Source: Pseudomonadota bacterium (GTDB lineage: Bacteria > Pseudomonadota > Gammaproteobacteria > Burkholderiales > Burkholderiaceae_C). Taken from it: 64,000 bases of DNA. Below the pieces are notes generated by a model that searched no databases, was not told the DNA's origin, and saw only the letters and a list, made by a program, of their open reading frames with translations. The first letter of the stretch is position 1. Every line of letters begins with the position of its first letter. The position numbers and the translations under genes were made by a program. The stretch is taken from contig JAKBBP010000004.1 of assembly GCA_021808445.1 (NCBI GenBank), positions 1 to 64,000 on the forward strand. Direction: 5' to 3'. Of this stretch, positions 55,473 through 64,000 are shown in pieces.

Positions 55473-55636
55473 GCTCGGGCTTGCAGGGGGGAGGGCGGGA
55501 CCGTGCCTTGCGCGGCGGATGCGGCCGCCGCGCAAAACAGACAATGTACGCCGATCAGGGTTTTCCTGCCCGTGCCGCCCGCGCGCCGATCCAGGCCGCG
55601 CCCTGGTCCAGGCTGCGGCCCCGGCGCGGCGGGCGC

Positions 55637-56587
55637 TCAGGCGGCTCGCGCGCTCGCCGGCGGCTCGCCGTAGGCCGACCGGAAATCCTGCAGCGCCTGA
55701 TCCAGGTCCGGGGTGTGGTTCTGCGGCCCGCTGCAGGCGACCTTGCAGGCGCCCAGCACATTGCCCAGGCGGCAGGCATCCACCAGGGGCCAGCCGGATT
55801 CCAGCGCCCACAGCAGCGCGCCGCGGAAGGCGTCGCCGCAGCCGGTGGGATCCACCACGCGCCGCGCCGCCAGTCCCGGCACGCGGGTGCAGGCCCCCGC
55901 CTCGAACACATCGCAGCCCTGGGCGCCGCGCGTGACCACCAGACCGCGCAGCTGAGCGGCCAGCTGTTCCAGGCTCCAGCCGGTGCGCTCGGCGAGCATG
56001 GCGGCCTCGTAGTCGTTGACCACCACCCAATCCGCCTGTGCGACGAAGTCGCGCAGCGCGGGGCCGTCGAACATGGGCAGGCCCTGGCCCGGATCGAACA
56101 CGAAGGGCAGGCCGGCCGCGGCCATCTGCGCCGCATGCTCGATCATGGCCTGGCGACCGTCGGGTGCGAGGATGCCCAGGCGCAACCCGCTCAGCGCTGG
56201 CACCGGCTGCGTGTGCGCGAACTGCATGGCCCCCGGGTGGAAGGAGGTGATCTGGTTGTCGTCGCGGTCGGTGACGATATGCGCCTGCGCGGTGTGGGTG
56301 TTCGGCACCACGCGCACGTGCTCGCGCCCGATGCCCAGGCTGTCCAGACGTTGCTCGTAGGCGGATCCATCCTCCCCCAGCGTGGCCAGCACCACGGGTT
56401 GCCCGCCCAGCAGGCGCATGGTGTAGGCGATGTTTCCGGCGCAGCCGCCGAAATCGCGCCGCAGTTCGGGCACCAGGAAGGCCACGTTGAGCACGTGGAC
56501 CTTCTCGGGCAGGATATGCTCGGCGAAGCGCCCCTCGAACAGGGCGATGGTGTCGAAGGCGAGCGAACCGCAGATCAGGCTGGACAT
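55637..56587 (-). CDS. PfkB-family carbohydrate kinase (adenosine-kinase-like)
   Basis: 316 residues. GGCAGNIAYTMRLLGGQP near the N-terminus and the C-terminal DPTGCGDAFRGALLWAL, with the catalytic Asp and anion hole, are PfkB signatures. The sequence looks like the proteobacterial group annotated as adenosine/ribokinase-like, but the sugar or nucleoside acceptor is not certain. Start MSSLICGSLAFDTI is standard. It is upstream of fsr on the same strand (164 nt gap). Confidence 0.88.
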   Translation of the reverse strand: MSSLICGSLAFDTIALFEGRFAEHILPEKVHVLNVAFLVPELRRDFGGCAGNIAYTMRLLGGQPVVLATLGEDGSAYEQRLDSLGIGREHVRVVPNTHTAQAHIVTDRDDNQITSFHPGAMQFAHTQPVPALSGLRLGILAPDGRQAMIEHAAQMAAAGLPFVFDPGQGLPMFDGPALRDFVAQADWVVVNDYEAAMLAERTGWSLEQLAAQLRGLVVTRGAQGCDVFEAGACTRVPGLAARRVVDPTGCGDAFRGALLWALESGWPLVDACRLGNVLGACKVACSGPQNHTPDLDQALQDFRSAYGEPPASARAA

Positions 56588-56686
56588 GGGCGAGTGATGG
56601 CGGGAGGGAAGGCTGAAGCGTCAGGAATCAGCCGTCACTGTAGCGCCAGCCAGCCACCGAGCCAGCCCGCGGAAGCGGCACGCCGG

Positions 56687-57187
56687 TCAGCGCAGGGCCG
56701 CAAGAGCGGCGGAGTAGTCGGGCTCCTGGGCGATTTCCGGCACCAGCTCGCTGTGCAGCACGCGATCGCTCTCGTCCAGCACCACGACCGCGCGCGCGGT
56801 CAGGCCGCGCAGCGGCCCGCTGACCATGTTCACGCCCCAGGCGTCGAGGAATTCCGGGTTGCGGAAGGTCGACAGGGGCAGCACGTTGTTCAGGCCTTCC
56901 ACGGTGCAGAAGCGGTTGGCGCCGAAGGGCAGATCCGCCGAAACCACCAGCACCACGGTGTTGTCCAGGGCCGAGGCCTCCTGGTTGAAATGCCGGGTCG
57001 ACTGCGCGCAGGTCGGGGTGTCCAGCGAGGGCACGATGTTGAGCACCTTGCGCTTGCCGGCCCAGGCGTCCAGCCCGACCTCGGCCAGGCTCTTGTCGGT
57101 GAGTTGCATGGCCGGCGCCTTGTCGCCGCGCCTTGGCAGCGAGCCGCGAACTTCGACGGGGTTGCCGCGCAGTGTGATCTGGGCCAT
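56687..57187 (-). CDS. tpx: Thiol peroxidase (atypical 2-Cys peroxiredoxin)
   Basis: 166 residues. Reduces peroxides with thioredoxin. Peroxidatic Cys60 in [16 protein letters not shown] and resolving Cys94 in [11 protein letters not shown] fit Tpx. Start [18 protein letters not shown] at 57187 is the family start. The frame is open beyond it but runs into the tRNA. AATAGT at 57266-57271 (minus strand) is a candidate -10. It lies downstream of tRNA-Ala with a terminator in between. Confidence 0.95.
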   Translation of the reverse strand: MAQITLRGNPVEVRGSLPRRGDKAPAMQLTDKSLAEVGLDAWAGKRKVLNIVPSLDTPTCAQSTRHFNQEASALDNTVVLVVSADLPFGANRFCTVEGLNNVLPLSTFRNPEFLDAWGVNMVSGPLRGLTARAVVVLDESDRVLHSELVPEIAQEPDYSAALAALR

Positions 57188-57319
57188 GGTTCGAGTCTCC
57201 GGGGTGATGGGGGAAGTGGAGCCGTGAATGCTAGTGATTCGCATGCGCTGCCGAGCATCCGGCACTATTCCCCTCCAAAATTTGTGGATATGCAGCACCG
57301 GGGATCCGTGAAGAACCCC

Positions 57320-57348
57320 AAAAAAAAAGCCAGGCGAGGTGCCTGGCT
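57320..57348 (-). terminator. Intrinsic terminator of tRNA-Ala
   Basis: On the minus strand the stem GCCAGGC/GCCTGGC (57341-57347 with 57329-57335) is followed by nine T (57320-57328). It starts 11 nt after the tRNA 3' end and isolates tpx from tRNA transcription. Confidence 0.92.
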
Positions 57349-57358
57349 TCCGGATCGG

Positions 57359-57434
<76 letters not shown>

Positions 57435-57445
57435 GAAGAAACGGG

Positions 57446-57474
57446 ATCATACACCATGGCGCGCAGGGCGCAAA
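57446..57474 (-). promoter_or_regulatory. tRNA-Ala promoter
   Basis: On the minus strand TTTGCG (57469-57474) and TATGAT (57446-57451) have a 17-bp spacer. The start point would be within a few bases of the mature 5' end. Confidence 0.6.
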
Positions 57475-57537
57475 CGCCGCAGCGATCGCCGCCGAGGCCC
57501 GCCGATCGCTCTCGGGGGAACCGGGCCGGCATGGCCC

Positions 57538-58326
57538 TCATGCGCGGGAAGGCGGGACCTGCCGGCGGCGGAACACGCGACGGGTTTCGCTGGACGCCTC
57601 GGCGGCATAGGCATAGCCCTCGGCGTCGAAGTCCAGGATGGCCTCGGGCCGGTCGGCACGGTGCTCGATGATCCAGCGGGCCATCAGGCCGCGCGCGCGC
57701 TTGGCGTGCACGCCGACCACGCGCCAGCCCCTGGCGTCGCCTTCCTGGAACACCACGTTGATGACCGGGTGTCCCAGCGCGGCGGTGTCGACCGCGCGGA
57801 AGTACTCCTCGGAGGCCAGGTTCAGCAGCAGCTTGCTGCGATGCGAGTCCAGCTGCTCGCGCAGTGCCTCGGCGATGCGCGTGCCCCAGAAGGCATACAG
57901 GTCACGCCCCGCCGGATGGGCCAGGCGTGTTCCCATTTCCAGCCGGTAGGCCTGCATCAGGTCCAGCGGGCGCAGCACGCCGTACAGGCCGCTGAGCATG
58001 ACCACGTGGTCCTGCGCCCAGCGCAACTGGGCAGGCTTCAGGTGCGCGGCGTCCAGTCCGGCGTAGACGTCGCCCGCGAAGGCGAGCAGGGCCGGGCGGC
58101 TGTTGTCGGCGTCGAAATTCCGCGACCACGCTGCGTAGCGCTGGGCATTGAGCAGCGCCAGCTTGTCGGAGATCCCCATCAGGCTGCCCAATTGGGCAGG
58201 CGAGAGTTCGCGCAGGATGTCCACCAGGCGCGCAGACTCGGGGATGAAGCGGGGCAGGGTGGTGGGCAGCGGCGGAGTGGCGCTGTCCATGTCCAGGGTC
58301 TTGGCCGGAGACAGGGCCAGCAGCAT
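57538..58326 (-). CDS. yaaA: Peroxide stress protein YaaA (DUF328)
   Basis: 262 residues. MLLALSPAKTLDMD, the FAGDVYAGLDA region, MLSGLYGVLRPLDLMQAYRLEMGT and LLNLASEEYFRAV are YaaA signatures. YaaA binds DNA and lowers Fenton damage under peroxide stress. tpx is nearby on the same strand but separated by the tRNA. The DUF3501/Fe-S/rubrerythrin genes are just upstream on the same strand. Confidence 0.93.
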   Translation of the reverse strand: MLLALSPAKTLDMDSATPPLPTTLPRFIPESARLVDILRELSPAQLGSLMGISDKLALLNAQRYAAWSRNFDADNSRPALLAFAGDVYAGLDAAHLKPAQLRWAQDHVVMLSGLYGVLRPLDLMQAYRLEMGTRLAHPAGRDLYAFWGTRIAEALREQLDSHRSKLLLNLASEEYFRAVDTAALGHPVINVVFQEGDARGWRVVGVHAKRARGLMARWIIEHRADRPEAILDFDAEGYAYAAEASSETRRVFRRRQVPPSRA

Positions 58327-58348
58327 CGGAAGGACCTCGGGTGGGAAA

Positions 58349-58936
58349 TCAGTGGAGTGCGAAGTCGCGCAGCAGTGCGTCGCGCAAGGGGCCGCTCAGG
58401 GCCTGGCTGGCAGTGTAGTGTCGATGATCGCAGCCCACGTGCACGGCGGCCCCCCCACGCATGGCCTCGATGGTCGAGGCGCTGAACTCGAAGCGCAGGA
58501 AGTGCACCGCCGAAGTCTTGCCCGCGGTCCCGCGCTCCAGGTCCTCGTCGGCCACGGCCGGCGTGCGCGGGCAGCCCTGCACGTCGACATACATGTGGTG
58601 CTCGATTCCGACCAGGCGTGCCAGCTCACGCTTGCGCTGCTCGACTTCCGGGTACTCGAGCAGCATGGTGGCCTTCCAGTTGCTTCCATCCGGAATCAGC
58701 GGTGCGTAGGCGTCGATCTCGTCCTGGATGGACTGCGGCTCGAAGATCTTCTCGATGCGCAGCATTTCCTGGATCTGGTAGCGGATGGTGCGCTCGTCCT
58801 CGAACTGCAGGCTCAGATGCGCACCCAGCTGCAGGGAGCGCAGCTTGCGGTAGGGGATGATCTCGGCACGCAGGCGCGTGCGTTCGCGTGCGTAGGCCTC
58901 CAGGCCCAGCAGGCTGTCGGGAGTGGGCTTGCTCAT
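58349..58936 (-). CDS. DUF3501 family protein
   Basis: 195 residues from MSKPTPDSLLGLEAYARERTRLRAEIIPYRKLRSLQLG. Conserved segments are FEDERTIRYQIQEMLRIEKIFEPQSIQDEIDAYAPLIPDGSNWKAT-like, and the C-terminal LRFEFSAS. Function unknown. The gene is linked in betaproteobacteria to a rubrerythrin and a heterodisulfide-reductase-like Fe-S protein, and here it lies 32 nt after the latter. A shared oxidative stress or sulfur role is inference. Confidence 0.85.
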   Translation of the reverse strand: MSKPTPDSLLGLEAYARERTRLRAEIIPYRKLRSLQLGAHLSLQFEDERTIRYQIQEMLRIEKIFEPQSIQDEIDAYAPLIPDGSNWKATMLLEYPEVEQRKRELARLVGIEHHMYVDVQGCPRTPAVADEDLERGTAGKTSAVHFLRFEFSASTIEAMRGGAAVHVGCDHRHYTASQALSGPLRDALLRDFALH

Positions 58937-58968
58937 GCGTTCCTCATGGTGTCCGGATGCTCGCCGGG

Positions 58969-60318
58969 TCACAGCCCGTAGGCCATTCGCAGCAAGGTCA
59001 GCGGGTGGGCCAGGCGAGGTTGCGACTCGCCGCCGAGCTCGGCCACCCCCTGCGCGATATGGTGTCCGCCCAGGGGGCAGTCCGAGCCGATGTAGTCCGG
59101 ATGGGCCGCGGCCATGGCCTTGAACACCGGCTTGCCGATTTTCATGGCGTCGGCGTGGTGGGCCTTTTTCACGCCGTAGGTGCCGGCATGTCCGGAGCAG
59201 CGCTCGATGGTGGTGAACTCCAGTTGCGTGCTCTTGCCGACCAGGCGGAACATCTCCTCGGTCTTGCGACCGATGTTCTGCACCCTTCCGTGGCAGGGGA
59301 TCTGGTAGGCCACGCGCCCCAGCGAATGCTGGAAATCGGTTTTCAGCAGGCCGTCGCGGTGCCGCGCCATCAGGTACTCGAAGGGGTCCCACATGGCGTC
59401 GCGCACCGCCAGCACGTCGGGGTCCTCGGGGAACATCAGGGGCAGCTCCTGCTTGAACATCAGCGTGCACGAGGGCACGCCGGCGAGGATCGCCCAGCCC
59501 TCACGCGCGTAGCGCAGCAGCAGGGGGATGTTGGCACGCATGGCGCGTTCGACGCCCTGCAGATCGCCGAGCTCGAGCTGGGGCATGCCGCAGCATCGGT
59601 CCTTGCGCACCAGCTCGTAGGCAATGCCGTTGTGGTCCAGGACCTTGAGCAGGTCCAGGCCGATGCCCGGCTCGTTGTAGTTGATGTAGCAGGTGGAAAA
59701 CAGCGCGACGCGGCCCGGCGCATGCTCGCCGTCGACCGGCTGCTCCACCGCACTGCGCGGCGCGCTGCGGCGCAGCGTGCGCTCGGCAAGCTCGGGCAGC
59801 CAGGCCTTGCGGTCCACGCCCAGGGTCTTCTCCAGCACGGCGCGCGTGGCGGGCTGGCGATTCACCGCGTTGACGGTCTGCACGACGATGGGGATGCCGG
59901 CCAGCTTGCCATGCACGTCCGTGGCCGCAAGCGCACGGCTGGCCAGGGGCACCTTGCCCTGGCGGAACTGGATGGCCTTGGCGCGCAGCATGGTATGCGG
60001 AAAGTCCACGTTCCAAGGGTGGGGCGGCACGTAGGGGCACTTGGTCATGTAGCACAGATCGCAGATGTAACACTGGTCCACGACCTTCCAGTAATCCGCC
60101 TTGTCCACCGCGTCCAGTTCGCCGGTGGTCCCCTCGTCGATCAGGTCGAACAGCGTGGGGAAGGACTGGCAAAGCGAAACGCAACGCCGGCAGCCGTGGC
60201 AGATCTCGAACACGCGCTCGAGCTCGGCCAGACACTTGGCCTCGTCATGGAATTCCTCGCTGCGCCAGTCCAGCGGGTGGCGGGTGGGGGCTTCGAGATT
60301 GCCTTCGCGCGTGCTCAT
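58969..60318 (-). CDS. Heterodisulfide-reductase/GlpC-like Fe-S protein
   Basis: 449 residues. Two ferredoxin-type clusters: CHGCRRCVSLC and CYICDLCYMTKCPY. Two CCG-type domains: CCGMPQLELGD, and a second in which the usual CCG is CSGHAGTYG, one cysteine replaced by Ser. An N-terminal signal is absent, so cytoplasmic. It resembles GlpC or HdrD-like electron-transfer subunits. The partner is presumably the rubrerythrin (98 nt upstream). The altered CCG may change its cluster. Confidence 0.86.
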   Translation of the reverse strand: MSTREGNLEAPTRHPLDWRSEEFHDEAKCLAELERVFEICHGCRRCVSLCQSFPTLFDLIDEGTTGELDAVDKADYWKVVDQCYICDLCYMTKCPYVPPHPWNVDFPHTMLRAKAIQFRQGKVPLASRALAATDVHGKLAGIPIVVQTVNAVNRQPATRAVLEKTLGVDRKAWLPELAERTLRRSAPRSAVEQPVDGEHAPGRVALFSTCYINYNEPGIGLDLLKVLDHNGIAYELVRKDRCCGMPQLELGDLQGVERAMRANIPLLLRYAREGWAILAGVPSCTLMFKQELPLMFPEDPDVLAVRDAMWDPFEYLMARHRDGLLKTDFQHSLGRVAYQIPCHGRVQNIGRKTEEMFRLVGKSTQLEFTTIERCSGHAGTYGVKKAHHADAMKIGKPVFKAMAAAHPDYIGSDCPLGGHHIAQGVAELGGESQPRLAHPLTLLRMAYGL

Positions 60319-60415
60319 CGTGCAAGCCTCCGTGACGCGCCACGCAGCGCGCAGCGCCTGAGGGGGTGGCGGGCACGTCGCGCCGCAGGCACGACGGCCC
60401 CCGCCGGCGGCGGCG

Positions 60416-60838
60416 TCAATCGGCCAGAACGTCCAGCGCCTTTTGATAGCGGTTGGCGTGGGAGCGCTCGGCCTTCGCCAGCGTGGCGAACCAGTCGGCG
60501 ATCTCGTCGAAACCCTCCTCGCGGGCCGTCTTGGCCATGCCGGGGTACATGTCGGTGTATTCGTGGGTCTCGCCGGCCACCGCGGCCTTCAGGTTGTCGC
60601 GGGTCGCGCCGATGGGCAGGCCGGTGGCGGGGTCGCCAACGGCTTCGAGGAATTCCAGGTGCCCATGCGCGTGGCCCGTCTCTCCCTCGGCGGTGGAGCG
60701 GAACAGCGCCGCCACGTCGTTCTGCCCCTCGATGTCGGCCTTGTTCGCGAAATACAGATAGCGTCGGTTGGCCATCGATTCGCCCGCGAAGGCGTCCTTC
60801 AGGTTCTGCTCGGTCTTCGAGCCTTTGAGCGCAGTCAT
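60416..60838 (-). CDS. Rubrerythrin (erythrin domain only)
   Basis: 140 residues, ferritin-like diiron protein. Helices carry E20 and the [13 protein letters not shown] and [24 protein letters not shown] segments, the diiron ligands. The C-terminal rubredoxin domain of full rubrerythrins is missing, so electrons must come from another protein, perhaps the Fe-S protein encoded next. Likely peroxide reduction. It is divergent from the hydroxyisobutyrate-dehydrogenase gene. Confidence 0.92.
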   Translation of the reverse strand: MTALKGSKTEQNLKDAFAGESMANRRYLYFANKADIEGQNDVAALFRSTAEGETGHAHGHLEFLEAVGDPATGLPIGATRDNLKAAVAGETHEYTDMYPGMAKTAREEGFDEIADWFATLAKAERSHANRYQKALDVLAD

Positions 60839-61021
60839 CGCCGTCTCCTGGTGTCGTGGGAATGGGGTTGCGTCCCGCGGGCACCGCCCGGCAGGGCTCG
60901 ACCTACTGTAGGCCGGGCCGCGCCGCGGTGTCTAATGCAGCCTGTCAATGCCGCTCATAGTCTGAACCTATGCCTGCGTGCGCTCGCCGGGTCGGTGGCG
61001 CGCGCCTCGAACCCCGCGATC

Positions 61022-61954
61022 ATGCACGAACGCCAACCTTCCCCGCAGGGCGCCGAGGCGCCGCCGAGCATCGGTTTCATCGGCCTGGGCGCCATGGGCT
61101 GGCCCATGGCCGCGCGATTGCGCGCCGCCGGGTACCCCGTGGCGGCCTGGGCGCGCAGCCCCGAGGCGGCCAGGCGCGCGGAGCAGGCCGGGATGGCGGT
61201 GGCCGGCAGCGCCTCCGAGCTGGCCGGTGGCGTGCAGGTCCTGGTGACCAATGTGACGTCCACCGAGGATGTGGAACAGGTGCTGCTGGGCGTGCAGGGA
61301 GCCGTGCACAGCGCGCGCCCCGGCCTGCTGTGCATCGACCACAGCACCATCGCCCCGCGGGGCGCGCGACGCATCGCCGCCGAACTGGCCTTGCGCGGCG
61401 TGGGCTTCGTGGACGCACCGGTATCCGGGGGCGAGCAGGGCGCGCGCGAGGGCCGACTGTCGATCATGGCCGGAGGCAGCCCCGAAGACTTCGAGCGGGC
61501 CCTGCCCTTGCTGCGACTGCACGGGCCCACCGTCACCTACATCGGGCCACCCGGCAGCGGGCAGGTGGCCAAGCTGTGCAACCAGCTCGTGCAGGTGGTG
61601 AACATCGAGGGCATCGCCGAGGCCATGCGCCTGGCCGCCGCCGAGGGGGCGCCGCTGCAGCGTGTCCTGCAGGCCCTGGGCGCCGGCTTCGCGGGCAGCC
61701 GCATGCTCGACCTGATGGGCCCGAAGATGGCCGCGCGCGACTTTGCCGCCGGCATCCAGGCGCGTCTGCATGCCAAGGACTTCGGCCTGCTGGCGCAGGC
61801 CGCTGCCGAGGCCGGGCTGGAACTGCCGGCCCTGCGTCTGGTGCAGGGTCAATTGCAGGCCCTGGTGGAAGAGGGCTGGGGGCGCGACGACACGAGTTCG
61901 CTGCTGCGGGTGCTGGAGCGCGCAGCGGTGTCGCGAGGCTCCGCCGGGAGCTGA
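61022..61954 (+). CDS. NAD(P)-dependent 3-hydroxyisobutyrate dehydrogenase family protein
   Basis: 310 residues. N-terminal Rossmann motif GFIGLGAMGWPMAARL, substrate-binding FVDAPVSGGEQGAREG, catalytic-lysine region GPPGSGQVAKLCNQL. The C-terminal helical domain follows (LHAKDFGLLAQAA). Family members act on hydroxyisobutyrate, tartronate semialdehyde or glyoxylate. The substrate is not assignable from this window. ATG 61022 gives the family N-terminus; no strong Shine-Dalgarno. Confidence 0.9.
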   Translation: MHERQPSPQGAEAPPSIGFIGLGAMGWPMAARLRAAGYPVAAWARSPEAARRAEQAGMAVAGSASELAGGVQVLVTNVTSTEDVEQVLLGVQGAVHSARPGLLCIDHSTIAPRGARRIAAELALRGVGFVDAPVSGGEQGAREGRLSIMAGGSPEDFERALPLLRLHGPTVTYIGPPGSGQVAKLCNQLVQVVNIEGIAEAMRLAAAEGAPLQRVLQALGAGFAGSRMLDLMGPKMAARDFAAGIQARLHAKDFGLLAQAAAEAGLELPALRLVQGQLQALVEEGWGRDDTSSLLRVLERAAVSRGSAGS

Positions 61955-62140
61955 TGCCGCGAGGGGGCCGCGCCCCTGGCATACCTGGGTGGCGCGGGAG
62001 GGCTTGCTCCGGCGGGCCAACGCGGGATGGGCATCGGACCTAGGATGTCCAAACGTCCTTCGAGGGCCGATGGAGCGACATTCTTCCGGGGCCGGCCGAG
62101 GCGCCGGACGCGAATCGGTCGTGGGGCGCTGGAGAACGCC

Positions 62141-63589
62141 ATGGAGCCTGCATCGCTCGTGCGCGGCCGCCGTGCCTCGCGCCGTGCCCCCCGCCGTGTT
62201 CCCTGCCGTGTCCCCCGCCGTGTCCCCTGGTTCCGCCCGGCCGCGGCGGGCCTGCTGTTCCGACTTGCCGCGCGTGTGCTGCCGCGTGTGCTGCCGCATG
62301 CGCTGCTGGCGGCGGGGCTGCTGGCCGCAGGCATGCAGGCCGCCGGCGCGCTTCAGCGTGGCCCGGCGAAGCCCCTGGGCGCGGAGCCCTGGCTCGTGAC
62401 GGCTGGAACCCGGGGGGCCGTCGAAGGCGTCGTGCAGTGCGTCCCGGCGGAGCGGGAGCCGCGCGGCTCGCCCATGCCGGCCTCGGAGCCGGCGGGCGCC
62501 GCCCTGCGTGCGGATGCACAGGGCTATTGCGAGAGCGTGATACGGTTCAGCTACGAAGCCCTGTGGTACCTGTCCGTGGTGTCGGCCAGCATCGATGGAG
62601 CTCCTTGCACCTCCACCCGGTGGTTCGTGGCCTGTCCGGTCCTGCTGACGGCCAATGCATCGGCCACGGTGAGCACCCTGCTGGACGCTGACCCCTATGC
62701 GCGGGGCAGCACCGAGGTTGCGGTCAGCGGCATCGAGAACCCGGTCTACCAGCCGCTGGATTTCCAGACCGAGGGCGGCATCACGGTGGACCAGGCGCCG
62801 GCGCTGGTCGTGCCGGGCGTGAACCGATCCGGCACCACGCAGCTGACGGTGCGCGCCAGCGGCCCTTCGGGCGCACGCGGTGTGCAGATCAAGGAGCAGA
62901 TGCCGGCCTTCATCTCGGTCCATTCCGATGATCCGGCCTGCCATTTCGAGTCCCTGCCGGGGCTCCTGAGCTGCGCATGGCCCCATCTCGACCCGGGAGC
63001 CACGATCCGCGTGCCCATCCAGATCTCGGCGGGCGCGGGTTTTCCCACCAGCCAGTTGACGACCCGGCTCGAGGCCGGCGCCGACCTGGGCCAGGCAGGC
63101 GCCGCCGCGACCATCGTGGTCAGCGGCAACCTGGTGGTGGGCGAGCAGTCGCTGGATGCGCCCGCGCGGGTGCTCATGGATTCGAGCCTGGTCGACAAGG
63201 TCTCGCTGCACACCCTGCCCAGCGATGCCCGCGCTACGCCGCCGCCGGGAATCCCCGCGCGCTGGACCGTGCACTTCTCGCCCGGCCTGCAGGTGCAAAG
63301 CGTCACGCCGGCGGAGGACTCGCGGGATCTGGTCTGCACCTATTCGGACGACAGCGTGAGCTGCAATGCCCCCAACTACGGCAGCGAACAGCCGGGTACC
63401 AACGCCAACGCGTCGATTCGCCTGGGTGCGGTGCAAACCGGCGAGCAGACGGCCACGCTGCATTGGGACAGCACCCAGGGGGTGGGTACCACGTCCCAGC
63501 GCGTGCAGGTCCTGTGGGACGCAGCCGAAGCCGATGGCGGGAAGGCTGCGCCCGCGGCCTCCTCGCCCACGCAGGGCGAGGCGCGTTGA
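62141..63589 (+). CDS. Exported DUF11-like repeat protein of unknown function
   Basis: 482 residues from the ATG at 62141, which has GGAG (62131-62134). The N-terminal 65 residues hold Arg/Pro-rich sequence encoded by 12-bp repeats, then a hydrophobic signal-like helix ([18 protein letters not shown]). The mature part has beta-rich DUF11-like modules ([23 protein letters not shown]...[13 protein letters not shown], then [30 protein letters not shown]) and Cys pairs. Such modules occur in surface or secreted proteins. Function unknown. The upstream ATG 62027 is less likely. The gap 61955-62140 holds no feature that I recognise. Confidence 0.7.
   Translation: MEPASLVRGRRASRRAPRRVPCRVPRRVPWFRPAAAGLLFRLAARVLPRVLPHALLAAGLLAAGMQAAGALQRGPAKPLGAEPWLVTAGTRGAVEGVVQCVPAEREPRGSPMPASEPAGAALRADAQGYCESVIRFSYEALWYLSVVSASIDGAPCTSTRWFVACPVLLTANASATVSTLLDADPYARGSTEVAVSGIENPVYQPLDFQTEGGITVDQAPALVVPGVNRSGTTQLTVRASGPSGARGVQIKEQMPAFISVHSDDPACHFESLPGLLSCAWPHLDPGATIRVPIQISAGAGFPTSQLTTRLEAGADLGQAGAAATIVVSGNLVVGEQSLDAPARVLMDSSLVDKVSLHTLPSDARATPPPGIPARWTVHFSPGLQVQSVTPAEDSRDLVCTYSDDSVSCNAPNYGSEQPGTNANASIRLGAVQTGEQTATLHWDSTQGVGTTSQRVQVLWDAAEADGGKAAPAASSPTQGEAR
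62169..62228 (+). repeat. Five 12-bp tandem repeats near the start of the exported protein
   Basis: Units GCCGTGCCTCGC, GCCGTGCCCCCC, GCCGTGTTCCCT, GCCGTGTCCCCC and GCCGTGTCCCCT, all beginning GCCGTG. In frame they give an Arg-Val-Pro-type stretch before the hydrophobic signal helix. Confidence 0.9.
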
Positions 63590-63641
63590 GCGCCGCGACG
63601 GCCCGGCACGCGGGCCGTCGCGGCACGGGCGCGCGCCCGGC

Positions 63642-64000
63642 TCAGGCGGCCAGCAGATCGCGCAGCACGAAGGGCAGGATACCGCCGTGGCGGTAGTAAT
63701 CCACCTCGATCGGGGTGTCGATGCGCAGGCGCAGCTTGACCTTCTGATCGGCCTGGCCGGGGCGGCGGACGACGAGCGTGGCATCCTGCTGGGGCTGGAT
63801 GTCCTCGCCCAGCAGCACCTCGAAGCTCTCGTCGCCGCGGATCCCCAGGCTCTGCCAGGAGTCGTCGCCGAGGAATTGCAGGGGCAGCACGCCCATGCCG
63901 ATGAGGTTGGAGCGGTGGATGCGCTCGAAGCTTCGCGCGACCACGGCCTTCACGCCCAGCAGCTGGGTGCCCTTCGCGGCCCAGTCGCGGCTGGAACCGG
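63642..64000 (-). CDS. acnA: Aconitate hydratase, C-terminal part
   Basis: The minus-strand frame enters from the window end and stops at 63642. About 119 codons. The sequence [42 protein letters not shown] is the swivelling C-terminal domain of AcnA/IRP-type aconitases, with the SRDW substrate loop. The rest of the TCA-cycle enzyme, including the [4Fe-4S] cysteines, is outside the window. Confidence 0.93.
   Translation of the reverse strand, partial: GSSRDWAAKGTQLLGVKAVVARSFERIHRSNLIGMGVLPLQFLGDDSWQSLGIRGDESFEVLLGEDIQPQQDATLVVRRPGQADQKVKLRLRIDTPIEVDYYRHGGILPFVLRDLLAA

Noticed and set aside
57188-57319. tpx co-transcribed with tRNA-Ala
   Set aside because: A strong terminator with nine T lies between the tRNA and the tpx leader.

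Overview
The window is chromosomal DNA of a GC-rich betaproteobacterium, most likely order Burkholderiales. Three things point there: the metK / SAH-riboswitch-ahcY-metF block, the FmdB-DUF502-aspS-nudB-nuclease-clsB gene order, and the metG/apbC divergent pair. Kdo hydroxylase next to waaC, DUF3460 and the rubrerythrin / Fe-S protein / DUF3501 trio fit as well. The species cannot be named from sequence alone. Nearly all of it is housekeeping DNA. I see no insertion sequence, prophage, CRISPR array or toxin-antitoxin pair.

Layout. 1-4163: end of an lpxL-type acyltransferase gene, then the methionine cycle (metK, ahcY, metF), with a SAM-II-like pseudoknot before metK and a clear SAH riboswitch before ahcY. 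4173-15340: amn, then a long minus-strand run (inositol phosphatase family, nadB, panC, panB, scpA, DUF3460, waaC, kdoO, metG). 15552-19819: apbC, fadD behind a perfect palindromic operator, and cca. 19895-25635: a LysR/MFS divergent pair, midA and DUF2905, the pterin genes (folM-like, folB) and ttcA. 25725-33320: a lipoprotein, then the structured leader and overlapping operon fmdB-DUF502-aspS-aroG-nudB-nuclease-clsB.

33318-33821 is a GC-rich tandem-repeat island that begins on the clsB stop codon. 33899-36305 is a sulfur-uptake locus: exported rhodanese, YeeE/TsuA-type permease and a tiny membrane protein. 36408-37286 is rlmJ. 37348-41518 is a GlrK / lipoprotein / GlrR (QseE-QseG-QseF type) two-component system. 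It is followed by two TGTC-N10-GACA-type boxes, an IHF-like site, a consensus sigma-54 promoter, an 80-residue exported His-containing protein and an intrinsic terminator. This looks like a complete regulator-plus-target module and is the most interesting item in the window.

41595-64000: deaD, a SpmA-SpmB fusion, pilT / cyclic-nucleotide-binding protein / pilU, yggS, a thioredoxin-like protein, ettA, a GNAT acetyltransferase, a DegQ/MucD protease, a SIMPL protein, fsr, a PfkB kinase, tpx, tRNA-Ala(CGC), yaaA, the DUF3501 / Fe-S / rubrerythrin trio, a hydroxyisobutyrate-dehydrogenase-family protein, an exported DUF11-like protein with a 12-bp repeat near its start, and the 3' end of an aconitase gene.
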